Both the position numbers and the translations under genes were made by a program. Shown in pieces: positions 50,994-63,518 of a stretch of 64,000 bases of DNA. Position 1 is the first letter of the stretch. Each line of letters starts with the position of its first letter. Source of the DNA: Balanoglossus misakiensis (taxonomy: Eukaryota; Hemichordata); contig CM082586.2 of NCBI GenBank assembly GCA_040954595.2, positions 2,046,001 to 2,110,000 of the forward strand, read 5' to 3'. The notes under the pieces were generated by a model that searched no databases, was not told the origin of the DNA, and saw nothing but the letters and a program-made list of their open reading frames with translations.

Positions 50994-52659
50994 ACTTTGC
51001 TTAATTAATTTCACTTTATTGGGATGATTTGTCAGTTTCTTCGGGCACTGAGTGAAATTAAGGAAGTTTTTGATATTTAAATATGAATTAAGCGGATGAC
51101 AGGTGGTTTTCCCATTGTAGTATTACGGTAGGTGTCAATTTGAAAGTTTTGGTCAAACAACTGTACATTCAGCCTCCAGAACAACACTGTTTTGAAAACT
51201 AAAACAGTCCGCACGAACGGAGAGAATGCTAACTTGTTGTGTACCAAAAACCAGGCGGGTTGATCTATTCATACGGTCGAATATAAGTGTGTGAATATCG
51301 ATCGACACCATCATGTGCGGTAAATACATAAATGAGTCTGACAGACTGTTTCTGGACTATGTTTTTTTTAAATTGTTGCATTTCCCCTGCAATAAATTTC
51401 TTGGAATAGGTTTTCAAAATAAAACACGATAAAATAAACCACATACTGTGTGCCTTTTTGGTGGTTGAAATGTGTGTTAGAAATATTACAATTTTGTGAT
51501 GGATATTTGCCTTGTTTTCATTACCAGATGTCAATTTTAGTGCCGGGGGCACAGTTCGCTTTTAAAAGTCTTTTATTGACGTTTTTTTTAATGTCAAGCC
51601 TATTTTTAACGGATTTAAAAAAGGCTTTCGGAAAAAGAGAGAGACACTCCTTAGGCCTTTAGCGTTGTCAAAAGTAATAATGTTCGGCTCACGGAAGAGT
51701 TGTACTAATGAGATGTCTAATGGATATAGCAGTTAATTTCCAGTGCTCCAAGATTAATGTACAACAATTAAACATCTAAATGCAGATAGATTGGGTTGGA
51801 GACTACAAATACAGGACATGAAGACAGTTGTGGCTAATGACATGATATATTTTGCTCTTTACGGCCACCTGCTCATGATATTTCTGGACAGCAGCGAGCG
51901 GAGTGAAAGGGTACATTCACAATATAATTAACAAAGATTACGATATGTGTTCATAAAATTGGGAAAAGGGTTTTAACTTTATCACCAAGAAATTAGCTGA
52001 CTTTATTAGATCGGTATGGGTCCCATGCGACACAATTGCTAGCAAGCCAAGGTAAGCGCATTGTGAAAACGGATATGGAAAGTTCGATATGCTAATGGTG
52101 TATTACATTCTGTTGGTGTTCAGAAGTTTCTAAGAAAACCTGTGTCTACAATAAATTCATGAGTCTGATTCGTTCAGCAATCAAATGACAAAATTTGTGA
52201 TTAAATATGTATCCGAGCGATTGATTGGATCATTTCCAATAGGTTAATACGGTACGAACGACGACGAGATTAGATCCATTTTAGCGCATGTCATTACCGT
52301 AACACATGGGAACACGCCATGAATATTCAACGCATCGTCTGCCGCTGATGAGCAGTAGCATATAGCATGCTGTCAGATAGCGACTCGGCGCAGACAAGCT
52401 CTGGTCGGTATTGGTTAGTGTGTCGCCGCTGCTGCGACCGGTCCCGTAATTCCACGGGCATAGGTTGCCTGTCACGCTTTTAGCGTGACCACGCAAGCGT
52501 TTGCCGCAAGGTGTATTATATAAGTGTAAGTTCCCATACCTTTTCTCCCGTCCAGACCTCGGGTCCAGCTCCATCTTCACTGGTGCACGTGACGACAACG
52601 TGACTATACTACTGACACCAGTTGATACCAGCGCTCTCTTTCTTTTTAGAACAAACAGT
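50994..52659. other. Intergenic interval upstream of the Cys-loop receptor
   Basis: 1.7 kb with no exon-like ORF. It should carry the SH2 gene 3' UTR and the receptor promoter and 5' UTR. No TATA box stands out. Confidence 0.4.
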
Positions 52660-52708
52660 ATGGACACCGTTATGCTGATTGCTGTTGTTACGTTGTCGTT
52701 GGCTTTTA
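52652..52708 (+). repeat. 57-bp duplicated segment, source copy in receptor exon 1
   Basis: Spans the start codon and most of the signal peptide; identical base for base to 55118..55174. Confidence 0.95.
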
Positions 52709-55700
52709 CGAGCAAACAATGGTGAGTGAATTTTTTTTTGCGCAACAGTTTTATTACCCATGATGATCACAATATCATAAATAGCCAGTGAGGGTTTACG
52801 CAGCTGAATACAGGTAATATATGTCTGCGTATTTTTGGAGACGCTCTCTGTAAGTCGCATCCGCGAGAACCGTCAGATGAAGTTGAAACAAATGCCTTTC
52901 TCTCGTATAGGTCTATGAGGTTAATTGTGAATTACCTTTTTCATTTCTTAAATTAATCATTAAGAGTTTATGTTGTCAGTAATCAAGACAGGTGGTATAT
53001 TCGCGATAAACGGGGAAAAATGAGGAAATATAGACGTTTCGTTCGTACATGACGGTGGTGATAAATGTACCCCATAACACTGGTGTGTTTAATTGTCGGG
53101 TTCATTACTTCATTACTTTATGAACTATAACTTGACCACCATTTGTTAAACATCCGTTTATTTATAGCGTGTGTAATCATTCTGATTGCGTGTGAAATTA
53201 CAATCAATAGTTTAGCTGATCGATCTATCACAGGCTAGAGAGAGTCAGGCACAGAAGAGATGTGTTTACAGATTCACCCGAGGCAGTCTAAATATACACA
53301 AGTCAGTCCCTTAATTTGTACATCATTCGACATTTTATTCATTTGTGAAGCTGACATGCCTGGGCGTTTGTCAATGTGTTAGTACCTGTAGATTCTTGTC
53401 TTTGTTTTATATTACTAAACAAAGAGCAGTCGAGACATGTTTGCGAGTCGACCCTGTCGAATGTAGAACATTCTCAAGCGCAGTGTGTGGACGTATGTGT
53501 CCCTTTAAAAAACTTCAATATAAATGTAGATTGCAGTCTGCAGATATTTGTATCTTCTCAGACGGCCAAAGAAATTTCTCAAATGAATTTATTGTTTGGG
53601 GAACGTACGTACAAACTGTGTCACTTTCTTTGTTTTTCATCACGTGTACAGTCACTGCCTTACCGATGATAGCCACTTGGCGGACGATGAAATCATCTCC
53701 AGAATTATGGGCAACTTTGAAATCGGCGCTCTGAGACCGAACTCACGCGGTAAGTATATGCCAAGCGGTACTTCTAAAAGATTATGTAATACGCGTGATC
53801 AGTAAATGGTTAACAGTTTCCAGTGCTCTAAAAAATCTGACATGAAAAAATAAATAGTGAGGATTTAGGTTAGTGATATAGGTTAGTGATATGGCAAATG
53901 TAAAAAAGGAAAAAAAAGCAGTAGGCAAATGCCGGTTAATTTGCTACAAAAGTCGTAACAAAATCTTGAGGTTGAAAACTACAAAACACACGCTCTAAGG
54001 AATTTTTGATTTTTCTGTATATTTTCGAATTTTCTAAAACGTAAAATGTACTGGTATATAATTTATTAGAGTCTAGTACAGTGAACTCGGTCGTGTATAC
54101 AGTATAGTAAATATACATTATTTATACACAGGCCACGCAAATGTATTTTCGCAAACCTTCTAAATATAAAGTTTTACCCGATTTTGCGAGGACGCTGCAC
54201 GGTTTCTGGTTAAAATTCGCGCATTGACAAGTCTGTCCTTTGACATTGTGTCTACGGTTTCCCTTAGCTTGTCCTATCGATTTTATATGATGCTATACCT
54301 TCTTTTCAACGAACTGGATTGCACCGTAATCTCACGCCTTCAGAAACGCAAAACGAAAGGCGTTATACCAAGCATATTGAGCAAACTATTCATCCACGCT
54401 TATGTAAAAAACGGCCAAGGTCAACGCAATATTTGTAGCATTCTTAGAAAAATCGCCCGTATGGAATTGGTTATGCCGACCACAAGTGATTGACACAGGC
54501 CAATGTGGCATGCATTGTTGTGGGCAACACTGGCATGGTATGATATGCACGATGTGACCTCGACCGCGCGCCGCGCATGAATACGAAAACAGGCAGGCAT
54601 CGGTGATGCAACTATGGTTCTTCTTTCGCTATTGTTTTGACGGGTCAGCGTAACTCCATGCGTCGACTACGGCGTGAGAAGTCGCGGGACTAAAATAAAC
54701 CCACCGAAAACACAAGCCCTGTGCAGCTAAATATGAGAAATGGGTTTAGCAGATGTCCAGATTGCAAAGAGCAGCTTGCTTTCAAAATGCAACATTTAGT
54801 GTAATAAAATAGAGCTAATTTTAGGAAAGAAAAATGGCTTCTCTATGGTTTAGGCCTATATTTACTCACTGTTATAATGTATATTGACCACTGTCATTTC
54901 GGCTAATACTAATTGTCAAAATCGAAAATCAATTTGTTTATGTCCTTCTCCTACACCCAAGTGTATTCTTCAGATTAACTTTATAGTTGTTACAGCCGTT
55001 GTATACTTAAGACAACTGACTCTTGTTCGTTTGATTGAAGGTCCACCCATAAACGTCATCTGCGATATTTTTGTCAATAGTGTCCATTCGATCAAAGAAG
55101 ACGACATGGTAAGTGATCAAACAGTATGGACACCGTTATGCTGATTGCTGTTGTTACGTTGTCGTTGGCTTTTAATCATTTTAATGGTTCGTAATAATTC
55201 ATTAGCGAAATACATTTGCCCTAGCTATGGAAATAACTATATGGATAAATCACGCATGTGCAGTTAAGACGACCATTCCCCTTTAAGGTGTTTATTTCCT
55301 CTTCAACCCAGGAATTCTCGACTGCATTCTATCTCAACATGCGGTGGCTTGATGAGCGTCTAAAGCATAATGGCACCAGCTCCATCATTCTGAACTCGCC
55401 TGAATTCATCGACGTGGTCTGGAGGCCGGATGTGTACTTCCACAACGAGAAGCGAGGAACATTCCATAAAGTGACGACAGACAACAGAGCCCTGGAACTC
55501 GGTTCTGATGGGCAAATTTACTACAGTATGAGGTAACGTGTAACATTTTATAACGTATATCCCATGAAGCATTGCTCAGTCAGTCAGTCAGGCAGGCAGG
55601 CAGTCACTCACTCACTCACTCACTCACTCACTCACTCACTCACTCACTCACTCACTCTCTCTCTGTTTTCTCTGGGAATGAATCACCAAAAACTATTATG

Positions 55701-58700
55701 TATTTTCAAGGCTTATAAAATTCCTGACAAATGGTATTTTAATGATATCCTAAAAACGTGATGAATATTCCATTCTTCGGGCTATAAACGAATCTCAGTT
55801 ATTATTTTATAATGATTTTTTGAAATATCATTATATCGTCACCAGTCATTACATTTAATTATATTATACTATTGAAAATATACTGAAGGTATTCTCCCGA
55901 CCAGTTATGCCGAGTCTGAAAATAAATTGTCTGGGAGTAACATTGTCAATAACAGTTTCCCTTGGGTCGACAAAACTAAATACACAGAGTTGGTGGTTTG
56001 TGTAACTTTAATTATAAATGGTGTTAGTTCAGGTGTGTTAGACATGATCATGGCCTAGAAGTGACAACAACAGTTTCTCAAGAATTGTCGCTTGTCTCCC
56101 TATATAATAGCAATCTGACTAATGGCATGAATATTTCAGTTGGTCAGGTGGCCTTGGAAGTAGCCAAATTGAAACAGATTTACTTTATTGATCCAGAAGG
56201 AAGCCTTGTCTGAAATTAAAACAGAGACTCTTTACACGAAAATGGATAGATTGGTTTATTTGCATTTTGAGGACTCCTGCCCATATACATAGTCTGAAAT
56301 ATACCAGGGATACAGAAAAACAAAAGCGGGGACGAAGACTGGACCTTGTGGACATGGTTTATTTTTTAACAAGTTGACGCATTCATGAGTCGTGTACTAA
56401 TGACTATTATTGTACGCTGTCCTTGTGACTAAATGGAAACAATCTTGCCAGGAATGTCGAAATTCCAACAAGGTCACCAAACCTGAAACGATAACAATCT
56501 CATAGAAATCTCATTGCACCGTGTGGTAATATAGGCTGTAATTTACAAAATAATCTACTTTGCACACGGCTTTTTCTTACAATTGTAAACACTTTCACCA
56601 CAATGTACGTGTCCTCAGATAACCATTCTTAAAAGGGTAATTATTTTTATCACGCTGGAAGATCTCCTTGAAAAAGACAAACAATACGCACACCTACACT
56701 CAATAGATGATTTTCCGCTTATTGCGAGATCTCGCGAGACTGGGTCAATTAGTGTGGCAATCGTTTGCCAGCCAAAAACTACTCAAGTCAAGTTTTGTAT
56801 GAAACTAGAAGAGATGTAGAGTTAAGCAAATATAGTAACTTCTGTGGCGTTAAACACGGTTGACCATGTGTTATTTGACATATGTCACACGAGAACGGCC
56901 TCCCAAATAAACTGCTTAGCCAAGAGAGATCTCGTGGAGTTCGGAACATGGTCTGTTTTTAGCGCCTGGCGTCTTGGTTTAGTTATGCTACGTTGTGTCG
57001 GAGAATGGGTTTTATTACCATGCCTAATAACGACCGGTAAAATAGTGGAGCAGTGATAGGGACATATGAGTGATAGCAACGGGTATGTATCGCTAAACAC
57101 AAAAATAAAAATAACTCCACGTACGTACAAAAAACATCTCCACAAATAACTCAGTTGAGTTTTTTTTCAGTAAAATATTGGTGATAAGAATAGACTGAAC
57201 AGGAAAAGAGCGGGTCGAGCATGATGACGACGACCACAAAACCCTTTTCCGTGCCCCTTGGACAGGTGGACATACTGAATACCCTAAAGGCGAATGCACA
57301 GGTGCAATTGAACGAATTCATGTCCCTGTTGTATTAACCATGATAATATAAACAACCTCTCGCCATCTATTTCTCGTTTCTTCGCAGACTGAACATGGCA
57401 CTTTCATGCCCCATGAAACTGAAAGCCTTCCCTATGGACACACACTCATGTAACATGGTCTTGATGAGTTGTAAGTGCGATTGGCTTTGATTTTATATTT
57501 GCATGGCATGTTGATGTATATACCTCTTATAGGCCTACCATGTGCAAAATTGGATAAATACCACTCCGGTTAATTGCAATGTCCGGTTGGACCCATCTGC
57601 CCAATGCTTTTTGCATCGACAAATTCACACCGTTTAATGACCTTTGCAGTTGTTTTCCGATCAACTGGACTATAGTAATTATTGTCACCTTGTCGCGATT
57701 GTTCGGCTGTGAACAGAATCCTGTCATAAAAGTTGGTTCACTGCCCACATAGATTTATCGTGATCGGATGCACGTTCTAGTAGATTGTAAATCTGGTGCG
57801 TGTTTTGCGTGTTAATGGCCACTTTGCAGTTTTAGATCTCCCTTGATGACACTTTCAGTTGATTGTTGTGAAAGCAGCAGATGAAGGTTAAATGAAAGGG
57901 GTCGTCGCGCCGCGTGGGTGTCCCCCTTGATGAGAACATGTCCTCCCATAAGACTGGGGAATGTCCACTGCACGACGTTTCAACTGTCACATTAGGTATC
58001 TGCACCGTAAAATGTAATGTCGGGCGTGGTTCTTCCAAGGCATTTGATGAGCATAAGTCCCTATTCCGTGCATGGTGCCGGTTCAGTTTATTTTTTGCAT
58101 TGCCAGACCGGCGTCGTATACTATTAATGTTTTGAACCATTTTCAGATGCCTATGATTCTAGCGACTTGCTGCTTCACTGGAAGAATGGTGTCGCTGTAA
58201 TGGTGAATTCGGCGAACGAAATGCCTCAGTTCACTCTAGGGCGATACGAATATAAAAGAGGGTTTGAAGATCACTTAGGTGTGTTGTGTTGTGTTGTGTT
58301 GTGTTGTGTTGTGTTGTGTTGTGTTGTGTTGTGTTGTGTTGTGTTGTGTTGTGTTGTGTTGTGTTGTGTTGTGTTGTGTTGTGTTGTGTTGTGTTGTGTT
58401 GTGTTGTGTTGTGTTGTGTTGTGTTGTGTTCGCCTGTCTAGACTTCAAACAAACAATCGTTTTATTCACCTAGTCTGTAATTTAACTTTAGTCCAGTATT
58501 TCTCTTTGTAGCATGTTTGGGTTGGCCTGTGGTTGAAGGATGATATAAATCTTCAGAAACTCTACGCTGGAATGAACGTTCTCTTGCTCTATCTTGTTTC
58601 AGGAAAACGGAAATCTTTTTTGGAAGTTGTATACTATCTTGAACGGGAGATGGGTTACTACATTCTAATTAATTACATACCCAGCACTTTGCTGGTGATA

Positions 58701-60364
58701 CTGTCCTGGGTCTCGTTCTGGCTGCAAGTGGACTGCACCCCAGGCCGTGTGGCCCTCGGGATCACTACGGTGTTGACAACGGCGACGCAGTTATCTATCG
58801 CCCGGGGCTCGCTGGAAGTCTCGTATGCTACGGTGAGCATGTCAATTTGTAGAAGTGATAGCATATATAGCTGTACAGTTAACCGTAGTCAGGCGGAGTA
58901 ATACACTGTTAGTTGTAGTGTGACACTTGTCGCACTACATTGTTCTTGCCCAGTGCGGTTTACAGTGAGTTTATTGTAATTTTATGACATTTCTATGGAC
59001 CTTGTTCTGGATTGATTTATTGTTTGTATGTCCAGTAAGTGCAAACGAGACTTTGGTTTTAGGAGACAATGAAAAGTGTCAAAATGATAAACTGAGTAAA
59101 ACCCGAAGACAGGAATTTTCCATTAATTCCCCTGTTAACACATTTCCCCAATGCTGGGTAACAGGTGTTCAGCGTTCGTTACATTATATCACTGTTGATG
59201 AGTTGTCACCTCTAAAGATCATGAAAGGAAAACACGTTTGTGATTGAACACGTAATTTTTCAGAATATTGAATGAAAAGCGCGCCCGAATCCCACAAGCT
59301 ACCTTCATTGGTGTCTACCATCAAACCCATCTATTCAGTTTACATGAAGTAACATATGGTCTTATTCTGTTAACTGTTTTGTTGAAAGTAATTGCCCTGA
59401 AAAAGACATATGTTCTTCCATTTTCAAATTTCAGGCCATAGACGTCTGGATGACAAGTTGTATGTTTTTCGTCTTTGCCGCCATGATGGAATTCGCTGTC
59501 GTCAACTACTTGGCCTGTTTTGACCCGGCGAGGTGCAAGGGGTCACTGACGCTCTGCACTGGCATGACTAGCACACGAAAAAGGAATGACGCATCTGTGG
59601 TACTGTACATGTACTATTATATCTTTATAAAACAAAATGTGTAGCATTTTAGTGTGCGAACGTTTGCCGACAATGTCGTGTAGGGTATTGCGTGCTTACG
59701 TGACGGCATAGCAATCTTTCTGATTGATAATTTTGCTAACAGCAGGCTGTTCCCAGGATTAAATTTCCATACAGATGGTTTATTTGGATGGTACATGTTC
59801 AAATATTAATATACCAATTGTTCTGTAAAATAATTACCGGACTTAATTAGAAATTATTATGGACTTCTATCCGGTACAGATTTTGCGCAGAGGTTTGTGG
59901 GATTCTGTTATTATTACATGTGTTCCAACAGATTTGACGAAAATTAAGGTCATGATTTTCAGTACAGTGATGCGTCAGTAATGGCGCGACCCAGTACGGT
60001 CGTTGATTGGCCAAGTCATGCAGATTTTGTTATGCAAAATAAGCCATGTTGGGTCAGGTCAGGTCATGCATGCTCGCTTACTTTCATGCAACCATCCAAG
60101 CAACCAAGTCTCTGTCTCTGTTATATCCAACAGGAAATGCAGGCCAAGCCATTTATGCACCGAAGAAACGAGGCGTCGTCGGAAGCAGCCAATGAAAATG
60201 GAGCAACCGGGGACAGGCTTGACACGGAAGTGAAAGGTCAAAAACCCCGCTCTTCAAAAATGAAGGCCCTGGCCCACAGGGTGGATCAGATATCAAGAGT
60301 TTTCTTCCCCCTTTGCTTTGTCGCCTTCAACTGTTTCTACTGGGGCATATATCTAAGCATGTAG
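52660..60364 (+). CDS. Cys-loop ligand-gated ion channel subunit, anion-type (glycine/GABA-A receptor-like)
   Basis: Nine exons join in phase to 429 aa: 52660..52721, 53652..53749, 55041..55108, 55312..55532, 57388..57470, 58147..58278, 58603..58832, 59435..59599, 60134..60364. A signal peptide ([16 protein letters not shown]) precedes an extracellular domain with loop [16 protein letters not shown] and a canonical Cys loop, Cys157 and Cys171 with 13 residues between. M1 is [20 protein letters not shown]. The M1-M2 link and M2, [18 protein letters not shown], carry P268-G269-R270, close to the PAR filter of glycine and glutamate-gated chloride channels, so anion selectivity is inferred. M3 ([20 protein letters not shown]) and M4 ([20 protein letters not shown]) follow, with a short basic M3-M4 loop. 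The loop C region lacks the second disulfide and the aromatic cluster of glycine receptors, so the ligand may differ. The exon order resembles vertebrate glycine receptor genes. Confidence 0.9.
55118..55174 (+). repeat. 57-bp duplicated segment, second copy in receptor intron 3
   Basis: Perfect copy of 52652..52708, beginning 10 nt after the exon 3 boundary (55108). It keeps the ATG and signal-peptide frame, but then diverges and reaches a stop within a few codons with no donor like that of exon 1. Confidence 0.95.
55577..55665 (+). repeat. (CAGT)n / (CACT)n microsatellite
   Basis: CAGT and GGCA units pass into a long CACT array and a short CT tail, in intron 4 of the receptor gene. Seen directly. 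Confidence 0.95.
58279..58430 (+). repeat. (GTGTT)n pentanucleotide array starting at a splice donor
   Basis: About 30 perfect GTGTT units begin exactly at the GT of the exon 6 donor (CTTAG|GTGTG) and fill nearly half of the 324-nt intron. The repeat gives misleading cysteine-valine and threonine-glutamine ORFs on both strands. Confidence 0.97.
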
Positions 60365-63300
60365 TGACGTCATCACGTGTGACGTAATATAAGATCCGCC
60401 ATTAATATTACCAGAAAATCGATATTAATTCGGGGGGGGGGGGGGTGCAAGCTTATAGAAGGATAAATATATAAAAATTCACATAACTATGAAGTGAATG
60501 GATAATAACACGAAAACAACTCCTTGATAAGCATTGCTGTAGGCTTATGTTCTTCTACATCAAAGAAAATGAAGAAAACTTTTAAGATGCACTGATTTTG
60601 ATTCATTCCCTTAATAACCGCGTTGCCCAGCGATACGTACTTCGGTAATTATCGCCTTAAAGAGTTTACTATAATCTTAAAACTATTGTAAATATATATA
60701 AGTGTGTTCTCGGATAGAATTGTCCCCGAGGGACAGCACTTTGTAACCCCAGCCTCTTTCCGCTTAAATGGAACTTGCATGGACATGTCGGCGCTACTAT
60801 CAATCTACTGAGGGTTGCAGTTTCCAGGGGCGAAGGCAAGCTCAAAGATAGCCGACAAAACTTCAAACGTGGGCGGTGGAATCCCCGCGGGAGGTAAGTG
60901 TTGAAGTGGGTTGGGGTAGTGGAGGAAAGAAAGACGAGGCAGCCGGTCAAATTTTTCTGCTATCTGCACTTGTCTGCACGTACCACTGTGGCTACACCCT
61001 GTCAGACATCCCATAATCATAAGTCGTAGTCACGTGGGCCATCAAGAAACAGAGAGACACAAAGTATGCAGCAGGTAAACACTGTGCATCCGAAGCAGTG
61101 ATCACGTGACATTGGCGTGTCTGGGCTACAGATATACATCTTGGCCCACAATGCATCTTCCGCATATAAATTTACGAATAAGAAGTCGGAATACAATAAA
61201 GACGTATATAAAAGGCATTTTTAGAGCCCAAAATGTACATTTACCACATTTATTGAAACACAAAACGAACAGAATATGCCTCTGTGTTTTGAATTTAGTG
61301 TTTTTGTGCTATTTACTGTTTACACTTGTCTTTTCACAGTGTTACCCTTGTATAGACTTAAATCATTTATGTGACATGTCATTCAAATACAGTAAATCAG
61401 ATGTATTATTATAGGAAATTTATCACAAGCAATAAATACTCTTATTTAGCCACTTATTCCTGTAATCTACGGCGTTCTATCATACAATACGTTACTATAT
61501 CTCTGATGCTCCCTTGGCTGAGATTTTGATCTTATCTCATTTGTGTGTAATCTCTTTGATGAATAAATCAGTCTTTTTCTTCTTAATAATTAATCATCAG
61601 CTTAGGCTTGTTCACTAAAGGTTCGAATTCCCATTATGGCATTACATCCTACAATGCATTTCAACATTTGTGCAGTACGCGGAATGTCATTCGTGTGTGT
61701 GCCTATGTACGTACTGGGTGATTGAAGTGTATGGATGTATGTGCGGGGAATTTCCATTGGTCGAGAGTGACCACGTGTATCATTTCACCAGGTGCTTTCA
61801 CACATTTGCATGCGCCACTTCATTCGTGTCTCCATTTTCACGGTGAAAGCATCGTGTCAGACGACAACGACATCTTCATTACCCAAAACACGTACGCGTG
61901 AAGAAGTGGAATAGACTACAGGGAGAGGATGACGAGGATGACGGACTGGTTGTTCCAGGATATGGGATAACTTCTCGAGGGAAATGTGGAGGAATCAACG
62001 CCGAAAGAAACTTCAGGTTTGCCGCAGGTCCGAGCCACCAAGCAACAGGTGAGCTTACAGCGCCCTCTTATGTTCATCATTTGTTTTTATGCAGGGTCAT
62101 ACCTCAAAATAATGACAAGGACAAATAACGAAATGATTTATGTTAATTAGCTTTATTGCTAAAGTACAGTTAGTGCAATCCTTACAAATTGTTCTATTTT
62201 AGCTTTTTATTATTTTTAAATTCACAAGTATAAAAATGTTGATCTTTTTTACCAGAAAATGAAACGCATTTTATTCTCCTACAAAAACGGAGAATTTTTT
62301 CCATAATATGAAACTGGTGAAATCGTTTCAAAGATATGACTTTAACGTTATCATTAAAGGTACAGTTGGACTTCAAATTTTGACAGCAATTGATGCAATC
62401 ATCGTTTGGTTGCAAATTAACTAACAGTAATATCGAGGAGTCCATCCTTAAGGTGGTAAATTCTATTCAGCACTCGCCTAACGAAATGTGGCACTGTATT
62501 CAGCAACTATTAAGGGTAAAATACACCACTTCTAGAAACTCTAGTCTTACAGTAAAAAATTATGTAATTAAACGTTTAAGGTACTCCTTTCCAGGGAAAA
62601 GGAGATTACAACGAGACTGAAAGAGAATTTAATTTTTTTCCTGATCTTAGTGATCATGGTGCAACCATCCTAAGTTCGGGGTTGGAGCGACCCGGCCCCA
62701 CTCTGACCACGTGGTTCAACCAATCTATCCCATACTGACGTGTAGGTACCCCCAATTAAAAAGAGTTTTAACTCATAAACACATATGAGTACAAACGTAG
62801 AGGGCTTTATTTCATGGTTACATGGGTCAGTAGGGACGGGTGCTACCCAGCTTTACAGAATGGGACCAGGGGTTCACCATGCATCTTTGGACTTTTTTAT
62901 TTTTTGAGTCAATATACACATATTGTACATGTGTCATACATGTATCATCCATTAAATAAGACAAATCAACATAGATTCGTACACAATTGACATTTTTTAC
63001 GCGAGAGAAAACATTGTCATAGATCTTACAGTTAGTAACACTTAGTGTGAGACGTCGGTATATCCGTATAGTGGGTGTAGTTCTGAGGGAGTCTGTCCAC
63101 GGTCGGTTCAGACATCTGTTCATGGATTACAGGTTGAGTTGCGTGCTTTTGTCCTTGCGTGGATATGTGTCTGTTAATGTTACACGTAGGCAGCCACCCG
63201 GAGATGGGTCATGCAGTTTGCATGAACTCCTAGTTCGTACCATTGCCAATGTTGCTGTAATGCTTCTCACGGTTTTCCTTGGCCAGGTCCTTAATTTTGT

Positions 63301-63518
63301 ACCTGAAGTTCCATGCATCTCTCGATCCGCTGTTTATATTAAAAGGCTGAACTAGGGGCAGCATTTTTCTGTACTGTCAAGATCTACCGCATTCGTCGTG
63401 AGTCGAACACGTCCGCCTCAATTCCTTTTACCGGTTTCTACTTTCCAACTGTGGCGCCTGTATTCTCATCATGCCTAACTAAAAGAGGCCGAAAATAAGT
63501 GAAATAGAGAAATCATCT
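60365..63518. other. Intergenic interval with repeats, no gene seen
   Basis: About 3.2 kb between the receptor stop and the last minus-strand gene. It contains a 14-G run at 60432-60445, AT-rich DNA, and copy 2 of a dispersed repeat at 61.75 kb. The 3' UTR of the last gene probably occupies the right end, since TTTATT near 62806 gives a minus-strand AATAAA. Confidence 0.45.
61750..62020 (+). repeat. Dispersed repeat, copy 2
   Basis: Plus-strand match to the reverse strand of 13690-13957, starting at TTTCCATTGGTCGAGAGTG. Relative to copy 1 it has a short insertion after CCAAAAC and another after GATGACGG, which disrupt the shared frame. The ORF at 61898 is the shifted remnant. Confidence 0.7.

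Noticed and set aside
58167-58511. Long cysteine-valine and threonine-glutamine-histidine ORFs on both strands
   Set aside because: They are translations of the (GTGTT)n microsatellite and have no coding meaning.
61898-62128. 76-aa ORF with DDEDDG segment
   Set aside because: Frame-shifted remnant of dispersed repeat copy 2, not an independent gene.
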